From Pseudomonas guariconensis (lineage in GTDB: Bacteria > Pseudomonadota > Gammaproteobacteria > Pseudomonadales > Pseudomonadaceae), in assembly GCF_024127895.1 (NCBI RefSeq), contig NZ_JAMYBK010000007.1, forward strand, positions 124,001 through 188,000: a stretch of DNA of 64,000 bases, written 5' to 3'. The notes below the pieces were generated by a model. That model saw only the letters and a program-made list of their open reading frames with translations, ran no database searches and was not told the DNA's origin. Every line of letters starts with the position of its first letter. Positions within the stretch are counted from its first letter, which is position 1. Made by a program: the position numbers and the translations under genes. Below, piece by piece: positions 1 to 11,394 of the stretch.

Positions 1-3000
1 TCCGCGCCTGGGGCAACGCCGCCATGCGTTCACGGCTGGCGTCGTCGGCCAGGTAGCGCAGCACGCCGTAGCCGATGCCCTTGTGCGGCACCTGGCGCAG
101 TTGCTCCTTGATGCGCTTGATCGAGCTGGCACGGGCAACGTCGCCCTCGCCCGCTGCCGGGCTCAGGCTCAGCGGGTAGGCATTGGTGAACCAGCCGACG
201 CTGCGGGTCAGGTCGATGTCCTCGAACAGCCCGTCGCGGCCATGCCCCTCCAGTTGCACCAGCACCGCATCGTCACCGCTCCAGCGGCACAGGGCGCGGG
301 CCAGGGCGGTGAGCAGCAGGTCGTTGACCTGGGTGTGGTAAGCCGCCGGCGCCTGTTGCAGCAGTTGCCGGGTCTGCTCCACATCGAGTTCGATGGCCAG
401 GGTACGGGCATGGCGATGCAGGTTGCCACCCTGGGGATGGTCGCACGGCAGCTCGTGACGGGCATTGCCCAGTTGGCCGACCCACCAGCCCAGCTCGTCG
501 CGCAGCGAGTCGCTGCCGGCATAGCTGGCCAGGCGCGCGGCCCAGTCGCCCATGGCGTGGGTCTTGGCTGCCAGTCGCTCGCCACGGTAGAGCGCCTGCA
601 GGTCTTCCAGCAGCACGCGCCAGGACACACCATCGACCACCAGGTGGTGGATCGCCAGCAGCAGGCGCTGCCCACCCTGCCCGTCGCTGACCAGCAAGGC
701 ACGCAACAGCGGGCCCCGGTCAAGGTCCAGGCTGCGCTGCACGTCGGTGTAGAGCGCCTGGCAGTCGTCGAAATCGGCCACGGTGGCGGTCCACAGCAGC
801 GCTTGCGTCGCCGCTTGGGCATAGTCGGCCTGCCACTGCCCATTGGCCTGGGTGAAGCGCAGGCGCAGGCTGTCGTGATGCTCCAGCAACGCCGCCAGGG
901 CACGCTCCAGGGCATCGGCCTGCAACGGCTGGCGAGCCTCCAGCAGAACCGCCTGGTTCCAGTGCTGGGGCTGGCTCATGGCGCTGTCGAAGAACCAATG
1001 CTGGATCGGCGTCAGCGCAGTGCGCCCCTGGCGCGGGCCCTGCTCGATGCTGCTCGGCGCCGAGCCACTGCGCACCACCGCCGCCAGTGTCTGGATGGTC
1101 TGGTGCTGGAACAGGTCGCGCGGGGTGAATTGCAGCCCCAACTGACGCGCACGGCTGACCACCTGGATCGACAGGATCGAATCACCGCCCAGTTCGAAGA
1201 AGTTGTCCTGCACACCGACCCGCGACACGTTGAGCACCTCGCGCCAGATCTGCGCCAACTGCTGCTCCAGCTCGTTGGCCGGCGCCTGGTAGTGCTGGCG
1301 CGCCTGCTCCAGGTCGGGCGCCGGCAGGGCGCGGCGGTCGAGCTTGCCGTTGCCCATCAGGGGCAGGCTATCGAGCAGCACCAGGTGCGCCGGCACCATG
1401 TAGTCCGGCAGGTGCTGACGAGCATGGGCCTTGACCGTCTCGCGCAGGGCCGCCTGGGCCTCGCCGTCGGCCTGGGCCTGGGCACAGACCAGGTAACCCA
1501 CCAGTTGCCGGCCGCCTGGCAGGTCGAGGGCCAGGACCACCGCCTCGTCGACGTCGGCATGGGCCTGCAGGCGACTCTCGATCTCGCCCAGCTCGATGCG
1601 AAAGCCTCGGATCTTCACCTGCTGGTCGGCACGGCCGACGTACTCCACCAGGCCGTCGGCGCGCAGGCGCACCAGGTCGCCGGTGCGGTACAGGCGACCG
1701 CCATCCTGGCTGAACGGGTCGGCGACGAAGCGCTCGGCAGACAACCCCGGTCGATCGTGGTAGCCCTGGGCCAGGCCTGCACCGCCGACGTACAGCTCAC
1801 CGACGCCACCCTGGGGCAGCAGCGCCAGGTCTTCGTCGAGCACATAGGCGGTGCGTGCCCCGATCACCCGACCGATCGGCACGCTGCCGGCGTCGGCGGG
1901 AATCTGCTCGGGCGCCAGGCAGGCCAGCGGCATGACCACGGTCTCGGTGGGGCCGTAGGCGTTGAAGAACTGTTGCGGGGCAAAGGCCTGGCGGATGCGC
2001 TGCAGGTGCTCGCCGGTCAGCGCCTCGCCGCCGGTGATGACCAGCCGCACCGGCAACTGCTCGCCACGCCCGGCCAGGTACTGAGCCAGCTGGCTGCCAT
2101 AGCTGGGGGTGAAGCCCAGCACGCTCACCTGTTGCTCGCGCACCAGTTGGCAGATTTCCTCGGCGCCCCACTGGCCCTGGCCACGCAGCACCACCCGAGC
2201 ACCGCACAGCAGCGGCACCAGCAGGCGTTCGCTGGCGGCATCGAAGTTGATCGAATAGAAATGCAGCTCGCAGTCGTCGCTGCGCATGCCGAAGGCGGCG
2301 ATCACCGCCTGGCAGTGCATGGCGATCTCGCCATGGCTGACCACCACGCCCTTGGGCTTGCCAGTCGAGCCGGAGGTGTAGATCAGGTAGGCCTGGTGCT
2401 GCGGCAGGTTGAGGTTGTCCAGCGGCGCATCGCTGTAGGCCGCAAGCGTCGCCGCATCGTCCTCCAGGCTCCAGTGGGCGACACCTGCGGGCAGCTCGCC
2501 CAATGCCGCGAGCAGCGCGCGCTGCCCCAGCAGCAGGCCGATGCGGCTGTCCTCGATCATGTAGCGCAGGCGGTCGAGCGGGTACTCCGGGTCCAGCGGC
2601 ACGTAGGCGCCACCGGCCTTGAGGATGGCCAGCAGGCCGACCACCATCTCCAGCGAGCGCTCCAGGGCCAGGCCGACCCGGACCTGCGGGCCGACACCAC
2701 GCTCGCGCAGGGCTCGGGCCAGGCGGTTGGCCTGCTGGTCCAGCTCGGCGTAGGTCAGGTGCTGGCCGGCGAAGGTCAAGGCTCGGGCCTGCGGGGTGCT
2801 GGCCGCCTGGGCGGCGAACAGGCCATGCACGGTGTGGTTCAGCTCGAAGTCATGCTCGCCCTGCAACTGGCCGATCAGCACCTGCTGCTCGGCGCTGCTG
2901 AGCATCGGCAGTTCGCACAGGCGCTGCTGCGGGTCGTCGAGCAGCGCTACCAGCAGTTGCTGCCAATGCTCGGCCAGGCGGGCGATGCGCGGCTCGTCGA

Positions 3001-6000
3001 ACAGGTCGCGGCTATAGGTCAGGCAGCAGCCCAGGCGGCCGTCCAGGTCGGTGACTTCCAGGTAGAGGTCGAACTTGGTGGCGCTGGCGTCGTTGACCAG
3101 GTAGTCCACCTGCATGCCGGCCAGTTCGCGGCTCTGCTGGAAGGCCCAGCGCTGGACGTTGCACATCACCTGGAACAGTGGGTTGTAGGCGCTGCTGCGC
3201 GGCGGCTGCAGGGCTTCGACCAGTTGGTCGAACGGCAGGTCCTGGTGCGACTGCCCCTCGACCACGGTGTGGCGCACCTGCTCGAGCAGTTCGGCGGCGC
3301 TCATTTGCCCGTCCAGCGCGCAGCGCAGCACCTGGGTATTGAGGAAGGCACCGATCAGCCCTTCGCTCTCCGGGCGGATGCGGTTGGCCACCGGCGCGCC
3401 GATGCGCAGGTCGCGCTGACCGCTGTAGCGGTGCAGCAGCAGGGCCAAGGTGGCGGTGACGGTCATGAACAGGGTCAGGCCACGCTCGCTGTTGAAGGCC
3501 CGCACCCGCGCCGCCAGTGCCGGGTCGAGGTCGAAGCGGTACAACTCGCCACGGTGGCTCTGCACGGCGGGGCGCGGACGGTCCGAGGGCAACGCCAGGA
3601 CCGGGTGCTCGTCGCCCAGGCGGGCTTTCCAGTAGGCCAGCTGGCGCTCCCCTTCCCCGCCCTCCAGCCACTGGCGCTGCCATACGCTGTAGTCCAGGTA
3701 CTGCACCGGCAGCGGCGCCAAGGGCGATTCGCGCTCGTCGACGAAGGCCTCGTACAGCTCGCCCAACTCGCGGGCGAAAATGTCCATGGCCCAGCCTTCG
3801 GTGACGATGTGGTGCAGGGTCAGGACGAAGTAGTGCTCGCGCTCGTCGGCCTTGACCAGGCAGGCGCGCAGCAGCGGGCCGCGCTCCAGGTCGAACGGCT
3901 GGTGCGCCTGTTCGTCGGCCAGTTGCTGCAGGCGTTGCTCGCGCACCTTGGCCGGCTCGGCGCTGAAGTCATGCCAGGCCAGGTGCAGCGGGCTATCGTT
4001 GGCCACGCACTGGTACGGCACCCCGTCGATGCTCGGGAAGGTGGTGCGCAGAGTCTCGTGGCGTACCACCAACGCCTGCAGGGCGCGCTCGAAGGCATCC
4101 ACGTGCAGCACCCCACGCAGGCGTGCCATGCCGCCGACGTTGTAGGCAGGGCTGTCCGGCTCCATCTGCCAGAGGAACCACATGCGCTGCTGCGAATAGG
4201 ACAGCGGCACCGCCTGGCGTCGGTCGACCCGGGCGATCTCGCCTTGCAGGTTGCGCTCGCCCGCCTCGCGGATGCGCGCGATCTCGGCGCAGAAGGCGCC
4301 CAGTTCGCTGGCCTCGAACAGCGCCTTGAGCGGCAGCTCCACGTCCAGCGCCTGGCGGCTGCGCGAGACGATCTGGGTGGCCAGCAGCGAATGGCCGCCG
4401 AGGGCGAAGAAGTCGTCCTGCAGGCCGACCTGTGGCAGGTTCAGCACCTCGCGCCAGATCGCCGCGACCTGCTGCTGCAACTCGCTTTGCGGCGCGATGT
4501 GCTCGCGCTGCTGCCAGACCGGGGCCGGCAGCGCCTTGCGATCGACCTTGCCGCTCGGCCCCAGGGGCATGCAGGTCAGGTGGATCAGTTGCGCCGGCAC
4601 CATGTAGGCCGGCAGGCGTTCGGCCAGGGCCGCGAGCAACGCTGTATCCTGCTCGACGCCGCTGTAGTAGCCGACCAGCTGGGCGCCAAACGCGTCCTTG
4701 TGGATCAGCACCAGCGCCTGCTCGACGCCCGGCTGGGCCAGCAGGCAGGCCTGCACTTCTTCAGGTTCGACACGAAAACCTCGCACCTTCACCTGCTGGT
4801 CGAGGCGCCCCAGGTATTCCAGGGCCCCGGCCTGGACCAGCCAGCGAGCACGGTCGCCGCTGCGGTACAGGCGCTGGCCGTTGCCGTCGGGCTGGGGCAC
4901 GAAGCGTTCGGCGGTCAGCCCCGGGCGGCCCAGGTAGCCACGGGCCAGGCCCGCGCCGCCCAGGCACAGCTCGCCCGGCACGCCTGGCGCGGTCGGCTGC
5001 AGGTCGTCGTCCAGTACCCGACACAGCACGTTGCCCAGCGGGCGCCCGATCGGCGAGCGTTCGCCGTCCTCGGTGCGGCAGTGCCAGTGGGTGACGTTGA
5101 TCGCGGTTTCGGTCGGGCCATAGCGGTTGTGCAGTTGCACCTGTGGCAGCAGTTGCAGGGTCCGGTCACGCAAGGCAGCCGACAGCGCCTCGCCACCGGA
5201 GAACAGCCGGCGCAGGCTGGTGCAGCCCGCCGCCAGGGGTTCCTGGACGAACACCTGCAACAGCGGCGGCACGAAATGCAGCGTGGTCACCCCATGCGCC
5301 TGCACCAACTGGGCGATGCGCTGGGGGTCGCGGTGCTCGCCGGGGCCGGCCAGCACCAGACGGCAGCCGCTCACTAGCGGCCAGAAGCATTCCCACACCG
5401 AGACGTCGAAGCTGATCGGCGCCTTTTGCATCAGCACGTCGCTGTCGTCCAGCGCATAGGTAGCCTGCATCCATTGCAGGCGCTCGGCCAGCGCCGCATG
5501 GGTGTTGCCCACACCCTTGGGCTGGCCGGTGGAGCCGGAGGTGTAGATCACATAGGCGAGGTTGTCGCCGTCCAGGTGCAGGCCGGGCGCATGGCTCGGC
5601 CAGCTGTCGAGGTGCAACTGGTCGAGAGCGATGGCGCTGACGCCCTGCACCTGGGGCAGGCGGCCGAGCAGCGCGCTGTGGCTGAGCAGCAGGCTGGCGC
5701 CGCAGTCGCCGAGCATGTAGGCCAGGCGTTCGGCCGGGTAGTCGACGTCCAGCGGCACATAGGCACCACCGGCCTTGAGGATGGCCAGCAGGCCCACCAG
5801 CAACTGCGGCGAGCGCTCGACGGCGATGGCCACGCAGGTGTCCGGGCCGACGCCCTTGTCGCGCAGGTAGTGGGCCAGGCGGTTGGCCTGCAGGTGCAGG
5901 GTGGCGTAGTCGAGGCTACCACCCTCCCACACCAGTGCGGTGCGCTCCGGGGTTTGCCGCGCTTGCTCATTGAGCTGCTCGACCAGCAGCCGTTGGGCCG

Positions 6001-9000
6001 CTGGCGCTGGGGCCTGGCCCCAGGCCTGCAATTGGGCGCGGCCGTGTTCATCGAGCAGTTGTACCTCGCCCAGGGCCAGTTGCGGCTGCTCGCAGACCTG
6101 CTCGAGCAGCGCCAGCAGGTGGCCGGCCAGGCGCTGGATGGTGTCGGCCTCGAACAGCTCGGCCGCATAGTCGAAGGCCAGGCTCAGGCGCCCCTGGTGA
6201 TCCTCCTCGCTGTGCAGCTGCAGGTCGAACTTGGCCTCGCGGCTGTGCCAGGGCAACTCCTCGGCGAGCAGGCCGGGCAGGCGGCGCAGGGCCGAGAGGT
6301 TGCGTTGCTGGTGGTTGAACATGACCTGGAACAGGCCCTGCTCGCGGGCCTGCGGCAGCGCCTCGAGCAGTTGCTCGAACGGCAGGTCCTGGTGGGCCTG
6401 GGCGTCGAGGGTGGCCTGGCGCACCTGAGCCAGCAACTGCTGGAACGGCGTACGGCCATCGAGTTCGGCGCGCAGCACCTGGGTGTTGATGAAGAAGCCG
6501 ACCATCCCCTGGGTCTCCAGGCGCGGACGGTTGGCATTGGGCACGCCGACACGGATGTCACCCTGCCCGGTGTAGCGGTGCAGCAGGCCCTGCCAGGCGG
6601 CCAGCAGGACCATGAACAGGCTGGCCTGCTGCTCGCGGGCCAGGCCCTTGATGGCCTCGCCCAGCTTGGCGGGCACCTTCACGCCCAGGCGCGCGGCGCG
6701 CTTGCCACGCTGGCCGGCGCGGGGGTGGTCGGTGCACAGGTCGAGCACCGGCAGGTCATCGCCCAGCCGGGCTTTCCAGTACGCCAATTGCCGCGCGGCC
6801 TCGCCGTCGGCCAGCCACTGGCGCTGCCACTGGCCATAGTCGGCGTAGCCCAGGGGCAGTGGCGCCAGGTCGGCCTGCTGGCCCTGGGCGGCATACAGCC
6901 GGGCGAACTCGTCGAGCAGGATGTTCAGCGACCAGCCGTCGGCGACGATGTGGTGCAGGGTCACCCACAGCTGGTGCTCCTCGTCGCCCAGGCGTGCCAG
7001 GGTCACCCGCAGCAACGGCCCCTGGGTCAGGTCGAACGGCTGCCGGGCCTGGGCTTCACGCTGCGCGGCGACCTGGGCGCCATCCTGCCCCTGCAAGTCG
7101 ATCCGCTGCAGCTCGAATGCGAGCGTGGGCAGGATGTGTTGCAGGGCCTGGCCGTCGACCTCGCTGAAGACGGTGCGCAGCGATTCATGGCGTGCCACCA
7201 GCGCCTGGAAGCTGGCTTGCAGCGCTGCCTCGTCCAGCTCGCCACGCAAGTGCAGGCCGGCGGGGATGTTGTAGGCCGCCGATTGCGGCTCCAGTTGCCA
7301 CAGCAACCACAAGCGGTTCTGGGCCAGGGATTGCGGCAACGCCTGGCCACGCGCCAGGGTATCGATGGCGCGAGCGCCGCCAGTGCCCTGGGCGAGTATG
7401 CCAGCCACGGCGGCACTGTAGTCGGCCAGGAGCGGCGCTTCGAACAAGGTGCGCAGGCCCAGCTCGATGCCCAGCTCGTCGGCCAGCCGCGCCGTCACCT
7501 GGGTGGCGGCGATGGAGTTGCCGCCCAGCAGCAGGAAATGATCGTCCGCGGCCACCGACTCGACACCGAGCAGCTCGCGCCAGATCGCGGCGATACGTGC
7601 CTGCAAGTCATCGCCTGCTAGCTGCGGGGTGGCCTGTTCCTCGGCTGCGGGGAAGCGCGCGTAGCAGTCCAGGCTGCCGTCGTTCATGCGCAGGCGGCAG
7701 GCCGAGCGCTGCAGCTTGCCGCTGGAGGTCTTGGGCAGCGCGCCGGGGTTGAGCAGCAGGACCACTGCCGGTGCCTGGCGGCAGGCGTCGGCGATGACCT
7801 GGCGCAAGGTCTTGATGAGGTCCTGGGGCTTGACCGCCTTCTGCACGTTGCGGCTGATCTCCACCGCCACGCCGATGCCCTCCTCGCCCTGGTCGTCGAC
7901 GGCGAACACCGCCACACGGCCCTTGCGCAGCACATCGACCTCACGTTCGAGGGTCTTCTCCAGGTCCTGCGGGTAGAGGTTCTGGCCACGGACGATGAGC
8001 ATGTCCTTCAGCCGCCCGCTGACGAACAGTTCGCCGTCGCGCAAAAAGCCCAGGTCGCCGGTGCGCAGCCAGGTCTGGCCGTCTTTCTCGACGAAGGTAC
8101 GCGCGCTGGCCTCGGGGTTGCGCCAGTAGCCCTGGGCGATGCTCGGGCCGGCGGCCCAGATCTCGCCGACCTGGTTGTCAGCCAGCGTCTCCAGGCGCTG
8201 CGGATCGACGACCTGCACCGCATGGCCCGGCTGGGCATAGCCGCAGCTCATCAGCACGCTGCCCTGGCCGGTTTCGGCGCGGTTGGCGGCGAAGGCCTCG
8301 GCATCCAGCTCCAGCGCGGCGATACCCTGGCCACGGCGGCTGCCGCTGACGAACAGGGTGGCTTCGGCCAGGCCGTAGCTGGCGAAGAAACTCTGCGGGT
8401 CGAAGCCGCAGGACTGGAACTTGTCGGCGAAGGTTTGCAGGCTGTCCTGGCGGATCGGTTCGGAGCCGGAGTAAGCCACGCGCCAGTGGCTCAGGTCGAG
8501 GCCGGCCAGGGCCGCCTCGCTGACCCGTTCGCTGCACAGGCGGTAGGCGAAGTCCGGCCCGCCGCTGATGGTGCCGCGGTATTCGCTGATCGCCTGCAGC
8601 CAACGCAGCGGCCGGGCGAGGAAGTAGCCCGGCGACATCAGCACGCAGGGCACGCCACTGAAGATCGGTTGCAGCAGGCCGCCGATCAGGCCCATGTCGT
8701 GGTACAGCGGCAACCAGCTGACGATGACGTCGTCCGGGTTCAGGTCGATGCCGAAGCCATGGCGGATCAGTTGCTCGTTGGCCACCAGGTTGCCATGGCT
8801 GACCTGCACGCCCTTGGGCAGCGCGGTGGAGCCGGAGGTGTACTGCAGGAAGGCGATATCGTCGCCCGCCAGGGCCGGCTCGCGCCAGCCTTCGGCCAGC
8901 GCCGGGTCCAGGCGATCCACCGCCAGCAGGCTCGGCGCCTGCGCCGTGGCCAGGGCATCGAGGCCCTGCAAACTGTCACGTAGCGCTTCTACTGTCAGCA

Positions 9001-9358
9001 GCAGACGGGGTTCGGCGTCGTCGATGATCGACAGCAGGCGCTCCTGATGGTGACGCCGCGACGACTCCGGCGGATAGGCCGGCACGGCGATGACACCGGC
9101 ATAGAGGCAACCGAAGAACGCGGCGACGTAGTCCGGGCCACTGGGGAACAGCAGCACCGCGCGATCGCCGAAGCCGGCACGGGCCTGCAAGGCGGCGGCG
9201 ATGGTACGCGCGCGCAGGTCCAGGTCCCGGTAGCTGAGCACGGCCTGTTCGCTGGGGTCGTCGGCCAGAAAGCGCAAGGCGACCCGGTCCGGGGTCTGCG
9301 TGGCGCGTTGCGCCAGGGCCTGGACCAGCGAGTGCGGGAGTTCGAAGGCGTCCGTCAT
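1..9358 (-). CDS. pvdL: Pyoverdine chromophore NRPS PvdL (3' end beyond window)
   Basis: This giant peptide synthetase starts the pyoverdine precursor; 3119 codons are visible and the frame stays open to the left edge. Domain order: acyl-CoA/AMP ligase (about residues 1-590, core [11 protein letters not shown]), carrier domain (Ser615 in GGNSI), condensation (HHIVADG near 801), adenylation ([11 protein letters not shown]), carrier (Ser1657 in GGHSL), condensation, adenylation ([11 protein letters not shown]), carrier (Ser2727 in GGDSI), and the start of an epimerization domain (HHLVVDG near 2900). The N-terminal fatty-acyl ligase followed by C-A-T and C-A-T-E is the PvdL plan (acyl, L-Glu, D-Tyr, then Dab), known from P. 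aeruginosa; the substrates are inferred from that family. The ATG at 9358 has an AGGA ribosome site and a PvdS-type promoter upstream. The second condensation domain has Glu in place of the Asp of HHxxxDG. Confidence 0.95.
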   Translation of the reverse strand, partial: MTDAFELPHSLVQALAQRATQTPDRVALRFLADDPSEQAVLSYRDLDLRARTIAAALQARAGFGDRAVLLFPSGPDYVAAFFGCLYAGVIAVPAYPPESSRRHHQERLLSIIDDAEPRLLLTVEALRDSLQGLDALATAQAPSLLAVDRLDPALAEGWREPALAGDDIAFLQYTSGSTALPKGVQVSHGNLVANEQLIRHGFGIDLNPDDVIVSWLPLYHDMGLIGGLLQPIFSGVPCVLMSPGYFLARPLRWLQAISEYRGTISGGPDFAYRLCSERVSEAALAGLDLSHWRVAYSGSEPIRQDSLQTFADKFQSCGFDPQSFFASYGLAEATLFVSGSRRGQGIAALELDAEAFAANRAETGQGSVLMSCGYAQPGHAVQVVDPQRLETLADNQVGEIWAAGPSIAQGYWRNPEASARTFVEKDGQTWLRTGDLGFLRDGELFVSGRLKDMLIVRGQNLYPQDLEKTLEREVDVLRKGRVAVFAVDDQGEEGIGVAVEISRNVQKAVKPQDLIKTLRQVIADACRQAPAVVLLLNPGALPKTSSGKLQRSACRLRMNDGSLDCYARFPAAEEQATPQLAGDDLQARIAAIWRELLGVESVAADDHFLLLGGNSIAATQVTARLADELGIELGLRTLFEAPLLADYSAAVAGILAQGTGGARAIDTLARGQALPQSLAQNRLWLLWQLEPQSAAYNIPAGLHLRGELDEAALQASFQALVARHESLRTVFSEVDGQALQHILPTLAFELQRIDLQGQDGAQVAAQREAQARQPFDLTQGPLLRVTLARLGDEEHQLWVTLHHIVADGWSLNILLDEFARLYAAQGQQADLAPLPLGYADYGQWQRQWLADGEAARQLAYWKARLGDDLPVLDLCTDHPRAGQRGKRAARLGVKVPAKLGEAIKGLAREQQASLFMVLLAAWQGLLHRYTGQGDIRVGVPNANRPRLETQGMVGFFINTQVLRAELDGRTPFQQLLAQVRQATLDAQAHQDLPFEQLLEALPQAREQGLFQVMFNHQQRNLSALRRLPGLLAEELPWHSREAKFDLQLHSEEDHQGRLSLAFDYAAELFEADTIQRLAGHLLALLEQVCEQPQLALGEVQLLDEHGRAQLQAWGQAPAPAAQRLLVEQLNEQARQTPERTALVWEGGSLDYATLHLQANRLAHYLRDKGVGPDTCVAIAVERSPQLLVGLLAILKAGGAYVPLDVDYPAERLAYMLGDCGASLLLSHSALLGRLPQVQGVSAIALDQLHLDSWPSHAPGLHLDGDNLAYVIYTSGSTGQPKGVGNTHAALAERLQWMQATYALDDSDVLMQKAPISFDVSVWECFWPLVSGCRLVLAGPGEHRDPQRIAQLVQAHGVTTLHFVPPLLQVFVQEPLAAGCTSLRRLFSGGEALSAALRDRTLQLLPQVQLHNRYGPTETAINVTHWHCRTEDGERSPIGRPLGNVLCRVLDDDLQPTAPGVPGELCLGGAGLARGYLGRPGLTAERFVPQPDGNGQRLYRSGDRARWLVQAGALEYLGRLDQQVKVRGFRVEPEEVQACLLAQPGVEQALVLIHKDAFGAQLVGYYSGVEQDTALLAALAERLPAYMVPAQLIHLTCMPLGPSGKVDRKALPAPVWQQREHIAPQSELQQQVAAIWREVLNLPQVGLQDDFFALGGHSLLATQIVSRSRQALDVELPLKALFEASELGAFCAEIARIREAGERNLQGEIARVDRRQAVPLSYSQQRMWFLWQMEPDSPAYNVGGMARLRGVLHVDAFERALQALVVRHETLRTTFPSIDGVPYQCVANDSPLHLAWHDFSAEPAKVREQRLQQLADEQAHQPFDLERGPLLRACLVKADEREHYFVLTLHHIVTEGWAMDIFARELGELYEAFVDERESPLAPLPVQYLDYSVWQRQWLEGGEGERQLAYWKARLGDEHPVLALPSDRPRPAVQSHRGELYRFDLDPALAARVRAFNSERGLTLFMTVTATLALLLHRYSGQRDLRIGAPVANRIRPESEGLIGAFLNTQVLRCALDGQMSAAELLEQVRHTVVEGQSHQDLPFDQLVEALQPPRSSAYNPLFQVMCNVQRWAFQQSRELAGMQVDYLVNDASATKFDLYLEVTDLDGRLGCCLTYSRDLFDEPRIARLAEHWQQLLVALLDDPQQRLCELPMLSSAEQQVLIGQLQGEHDFELNHTVHGLFAAQAASTPQARALTFAGQHLTYAELDQQANRLARALRERGVGPQVRVGLALERSLEMVVGLLAILKAGGAYVPLDPEYPLDRLRYMIEDSRIGLLLGQRALLAALGELPAGVAHWSLEDDAATLAAYSDAPLDNLNLPQHQAYLIYTSGSTGKPKGVVVSHGEIAMHCQAVIAAFGMRSDDCELHFYSINFDAASERLLVPLLCGARVVLRGQGQWGAEEICQLVREQQVSVLGFTPSYGSQLAQYLAGRGEQLPVRLVITGGEALTGEHLQRIRQAFAPQQFFNAYGPTETVVMPLACLAPEQIPADAGSVPIGRVIGARTAYVLDEDLALLPQGGVGELYVGGAGLAQGYHDRPGLSAERFVADPFSQDGGRLYRTGDLVRLRADGLVEYVGRADQQVKIRGFRIELGEIESRLQAHADVDEAVVLALDLPGGRQLVGYLVCAQAQADGEAQAALRETVKAHARQHLPDYMVPAHLVLLDSLPLMGNGKLDRRALPAPDLEQARQHYQAPANELEQQLAQIWREVLNVSRVGVQDNFFELGGDSILSIQVVSRARQLGLQFTPRDLFQHQTIQTLAAVVRSGSAPSSIEQGPRQGRTALTPIQHWFFDSAMSQPQHWNQAVLLEARQPLQADALERALAALLEHHDSLRLRFTQANGQWQADYAQAATQALLWTATVADFDDCQALYTDVQRSLDLDRGPLLRALLVSDGQGGQRLLLAIHHLVVDGVSWRVLLEDLQALYRGERLAAKTHAMGDWAARLASYAGSDSLRDELGWWVGQLGNARHELPCDHPQGGNLHRHARTLAIELDVEQTRQLLQQAPAAYHTQVNDLLLTALARALCRWSGDDAVLVQLEGHGRDGLFEDIDLTRSVGWFTNAYPLSLSPAAGEGDVARASSIKRIKEQLRQVPHKGIGYGVLRYLADDASRERMAALPQAR

Positions 9359-9448
9359 GGGGAGTTCCTGCCAGTGTCTGGGTGAGTCGTGCCTGGGCGG
9401 CGCCGCACGAGTCGGCGGGCAGCGTTCGGCAGCTGGGTACACAGGGGA

Positions 9449-9472
9449 ACGGATGGGCGGGGGAAATAATTA
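9449..9472 (-). promoter_or_regulatory. PvdS-dependent promoter (iron starvation box) of pvdL
   Basis: Reading the minus strand, TAATT at 9472-9468 is followed by exactly 16 bases and CGT at 9451-9449. The known consensus for the PvdS sigma factor is TAAAT-N16/17-CGT, so only one base of the first element differs. It lies about 90 bases upstream of the pvdL ATG. Confidence 0.75.
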
Positions 9473-9600
9473 AACGCCCGGGTGATTCGCAGCCGCGCCA
9501 ACACCGGCCCTTGCTCGACGACGAATGGCACAAGGCGTGAACGGGTTCACGCGACGGCGCTTTAGAACCGATACGAATAGATACTCATTAACTTTCGTAT

Positions 9601-9629
9601 TTGACAATCATTATCATTCTGAATAGCTT
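9601..9629 (+). promoter_or_regulatory. Fur-controlled sigma70 promoter of pvdS
   Basis: A perfect -35 hexamer TTGACA (9601-9606) is followed after 17 bases by a weak -10, TAGCTT (9624-9629). A Fur-box match lies across the spacer at 9603-9621, agreeing at 14 of 19 positions with GATAATGATAATCATTATC. Iron-bound Fur there would block the promoter, as known for pvdS. The whole 9359-9695 gap is promoter DNA for the divergent pvdL and pvdS genes, and no other gene is seen in it. Confidence 0.75.
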
Positions 9630-9695
9630 GTCGCACGTCGTAGGTAGCCACCCTCCCGGCGCGCTGCCTTCCCCTCAGAGAACAAGGTGACTTCC

Positions 9696-10226
9696 ATGGC
9701 GGAACAATTGTCCACAAGTAGGTGCGATTCACCGTTACTCCAAGCGTTCGTCGACAACCGCAGCATCCTGGTCAAGATCGCCGCGCGCATCACCGGTTGC
9801 CGCTCACGCGCCGAGGATGTGGTGCAGGATGCGTTCTTCCGGCTCAGCGCCGCGCCACAGATCACGTCGTCGTTCAAGGCCCAGCTCAGCTACCTGTTCC
9901 AGATCGTGCGCAACCTGGCCATCGACCACTACCGCAAGCAGGCCATGGAGCTGAAGTACTCCGGCAGCGAGGAGGAAGGCCTCAATATCGTCATCCAGAA
10001 CGCCTCGCCGGAAGCCACCCATATCAACCTCGCCACCCTCGAACACATCGCCGACGCCCTCACCGAACTGCCCCAGCGCACCCGTTATGCCTTCGAGATG
10101 TACCGCCTGCACGGCGTGCCACAGAAGGACATCGCCAAGGAGCTGGGCGTCTCGCCGACGCTGGTCAACTTCATGATCCGCGACGCGCTGATCCACTGCC
10201 GCAAGACCGCCAGCCGCCAGGAGTAA
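9696..10226 (+). CDS. pvdS: Iron-starvation ECF sigma factor PvdS
   Basis: ECF sigma factor of 176 residues that directs RNA polymerase to iron-starvation promoters of siderophore genes. Region 2 is visible as the RAEDVVQDAFFRL and YLFQIVRNLAIDHYRKQ segments, and region 4 near the C-terminus as LPQRTRYAFEMYRLHG followed by the helix-turn-helix QKDIAKELGVSPTLVNFMI. The ATG at 9696 is preferred over an in-frame GTG at 9687 because AAGG at 9684-9687 is then correctly spaced as ribosome site. It is divergent from pvdL, a known target, and two matching promoters lie in this window. Fur control is likely from its promoter. Confidence 0.93.
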   Translation: MAEQLSTSRCDSPLLQAFVDNRSILVKIAARITGCRSRAEDVVQDAFFRLSAAPQITSSFKAQLSYLFQIVRNLAIDHYRKQAMELKYSGSEEEGLNIVIQNASPEATHINLATLEHIADALTELPQRTRYAFEMYRLHGVPQKDIAKELGVSPTLVNFMIRDALIHCRKTASRQE

Positions 10227-10242
10227 CGGCAGCGGCGAGCCT

Positions 10243-10310
10243 CAAGCTACGAGCAGCAAGCAGCAAGCGCACACCAGCCCGCTCTTCTCTTGCCGCTTGC
10301 CGCTTGGAGC
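10243..10310. terminator. Imperfect inverted repeat between convergent genes
   Basis: AGCAAGC-rich sequence at about 10243-10269 faces CTTGCCG repeats at 10289-10310. It can form an imperfect long hairpin between the convergent pvdS and acetyltransferase genes. It probably serves as a bidirectional terminator, though there is no clear T-run. Similar CAAGC-type repeats occur near 26594 and 59410-59530. Confidence 0.4.
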
Positions 10311-10312
10311 CG

Positions 10313-11332
10313 CTAGACGAGCCTGCAGCGGTCGAAAAAGCGCTCCCGCCCGAGAATCATCAGCGCTGCCCGCTTGTGCGGGAAATCGAACTCCTTCTCG
10401 CAATGGAAGCACTGGTCGTGCATGTAGCCGATCATCTTGCCGTTGTCGGCCCGCGGCTCGGCCACCACCCGCTGGGTGCGCGGGTCATCGAGGAACAGGT
10501 AGTGCACCAGCGCCGACAGCCAGCTAGCGACCTTGTGCGGGCCGCGATGGGCCTCCTCCCCCACCAGCATGTGGATGCCACGGTCGTAGTCATTGGCCGG
10601 GTAGAAGGGTGCGATGCGGTCTTCCTTGGCCCAGTAGGCCTCGAAGTAGGCGAACGGCTCATCGTCGAAACAACCGATCAGGGTCAGGGCATGCGGGTCG
10701 GCCTCGAGCTTGGCCAGGTACTCGCGATGCTGCTCGAGCGTGCCGCCTTCCTGCCAGAACTGCAGCACCCGCGGGTTGTTCTGCCAGCGGTTGAAACGCG
10801 CCAGGTCCTGCTCGATCTCCAGGGTGCGCAGCGACACCCAGGCGCCCAGGCGCGCATCGAAGCGCCGGTACACCTCGCCACGCGGCTTGGGTGCCCGACG
10901 TGGATGGCGCTTGCCGTTGCTGATCTGCATCTGCTGCGGATAGACGCCCGAACCATTATCGCCCAGCCAAGGCTGCGGTAATTGCCAGAACAGGGTGCGC
11001 TCGCACAGGTACACCCCCGGCTGTTCGCCCGCCAGCAACAGGCCACTGGCCACGGCCTGGGGGACCGGCTCAGGCAGATGCCAGGCCAGGCGCTGGCAGG
11101 CCGGATCGCGCGACAGCAGCCAGTAGCAGGCGGCCCACAGCGCCTGCTCGGCGCGCTCCGGGCAGAGGGATTCCAGGTGCACGTGGAGGGGGTTCGCAGG
11201 TACCAGGCGGATCTGGATCAGCGGGCGTCCTTCGAGTGTCAGGCTCAGCCGGCAATCGCCCTCGTCGGCGCTGAGGCTGCGCCAACGCGGCAGGGAGAGA
11301 GGCTGCGAAGCGGCATCGAACGGCATGGTCAT
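10313..11332 (-). CDS. Siderophore biosynthesis acetyltransferase (hydroxyornithine N-acyltransferase type)
   Basis: A 339-residue protein of the IucB/MbtK-like siderophore acyltransferase family, whose members acylate N-hydroxylated lysine or ornithine with acyl-CoA. The C-terminal GNAT half carries the characteristic segments YDRGIHMLVGEEAHRGPHK and RVVAEPRADNGKMIGYM. Pyoverdines of some Pseudomonas contain acetyl-hydroxyornithine made by PvdYII-type enzymes, so that substrate is the likely one, but this is inference. A near-perfect PvdS promoter lies 39 bases upstream of the ATG, tying the gene to iron starvation. A second in-frame ATG two codons later is possible. The gene converges on pvdS. 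Confidence 0.85.
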   Translation of the reverse strand: MTMPFDAASQPLSLPRWRSLSADEGDCRLSLTLEGRPLIQIRLVPANPLHVHLESLCPERAEQALWAACYWLLSRDPACQRLAWHLPEPVPQAVASGLLLAGEQPGVYLCERTLFWQLPQPWLGDNGSGVYPQQMQISNGKRHPRRAPKPRGEVYRRFDARLGAWVSLRTLEIEQDLARFNRWQNNPRVLQFWQEGGTLEQHREYLAKLEADPHALTLIGCFDDEPFAYFEAYWAKEDRIAPFYPANDYDRGIHMLVGEEAHRGPHKVASWLSALVHYLFLDDPRTQRVVAEPRADNGKMIGYMHDQCFHCEKEFDFPHKRAALMILGRERFFDRCRLV

Positions 11333-11370
11333 GGCTCACGGAAAAGGTAGGGAAAGACTCATTCCTGTAG

Positions 11371-11394
11371 ACGTGACCAGCGCCCTGGGATTTA
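11371..11394 (-). promoter_or_regulatory. PvdS-dependent promoter of the acetyltransferase gene
   Basis: On the minus strand TAAAT (11394-11390) is followed by CCC and, after exactly 16 bases in all, CGT (11373-11371). This is a full match to the known iron-starvation box. The first three bases, TAA, are also the stop codon of the upstream binding-protein gene. Confidence 0.85.

Noticed and set aside
83..5377. Open frame of 1764 codons on the plus strand
   Set aside because: It is the antisense shadow of pvdL. The minus strand reads as a continuous NRPS with all core motifs; the plus frame has only low-complexity Gln/Ala/Leu sequence and no domain. The open frame at 5426-7621 is rejected for the same reason.
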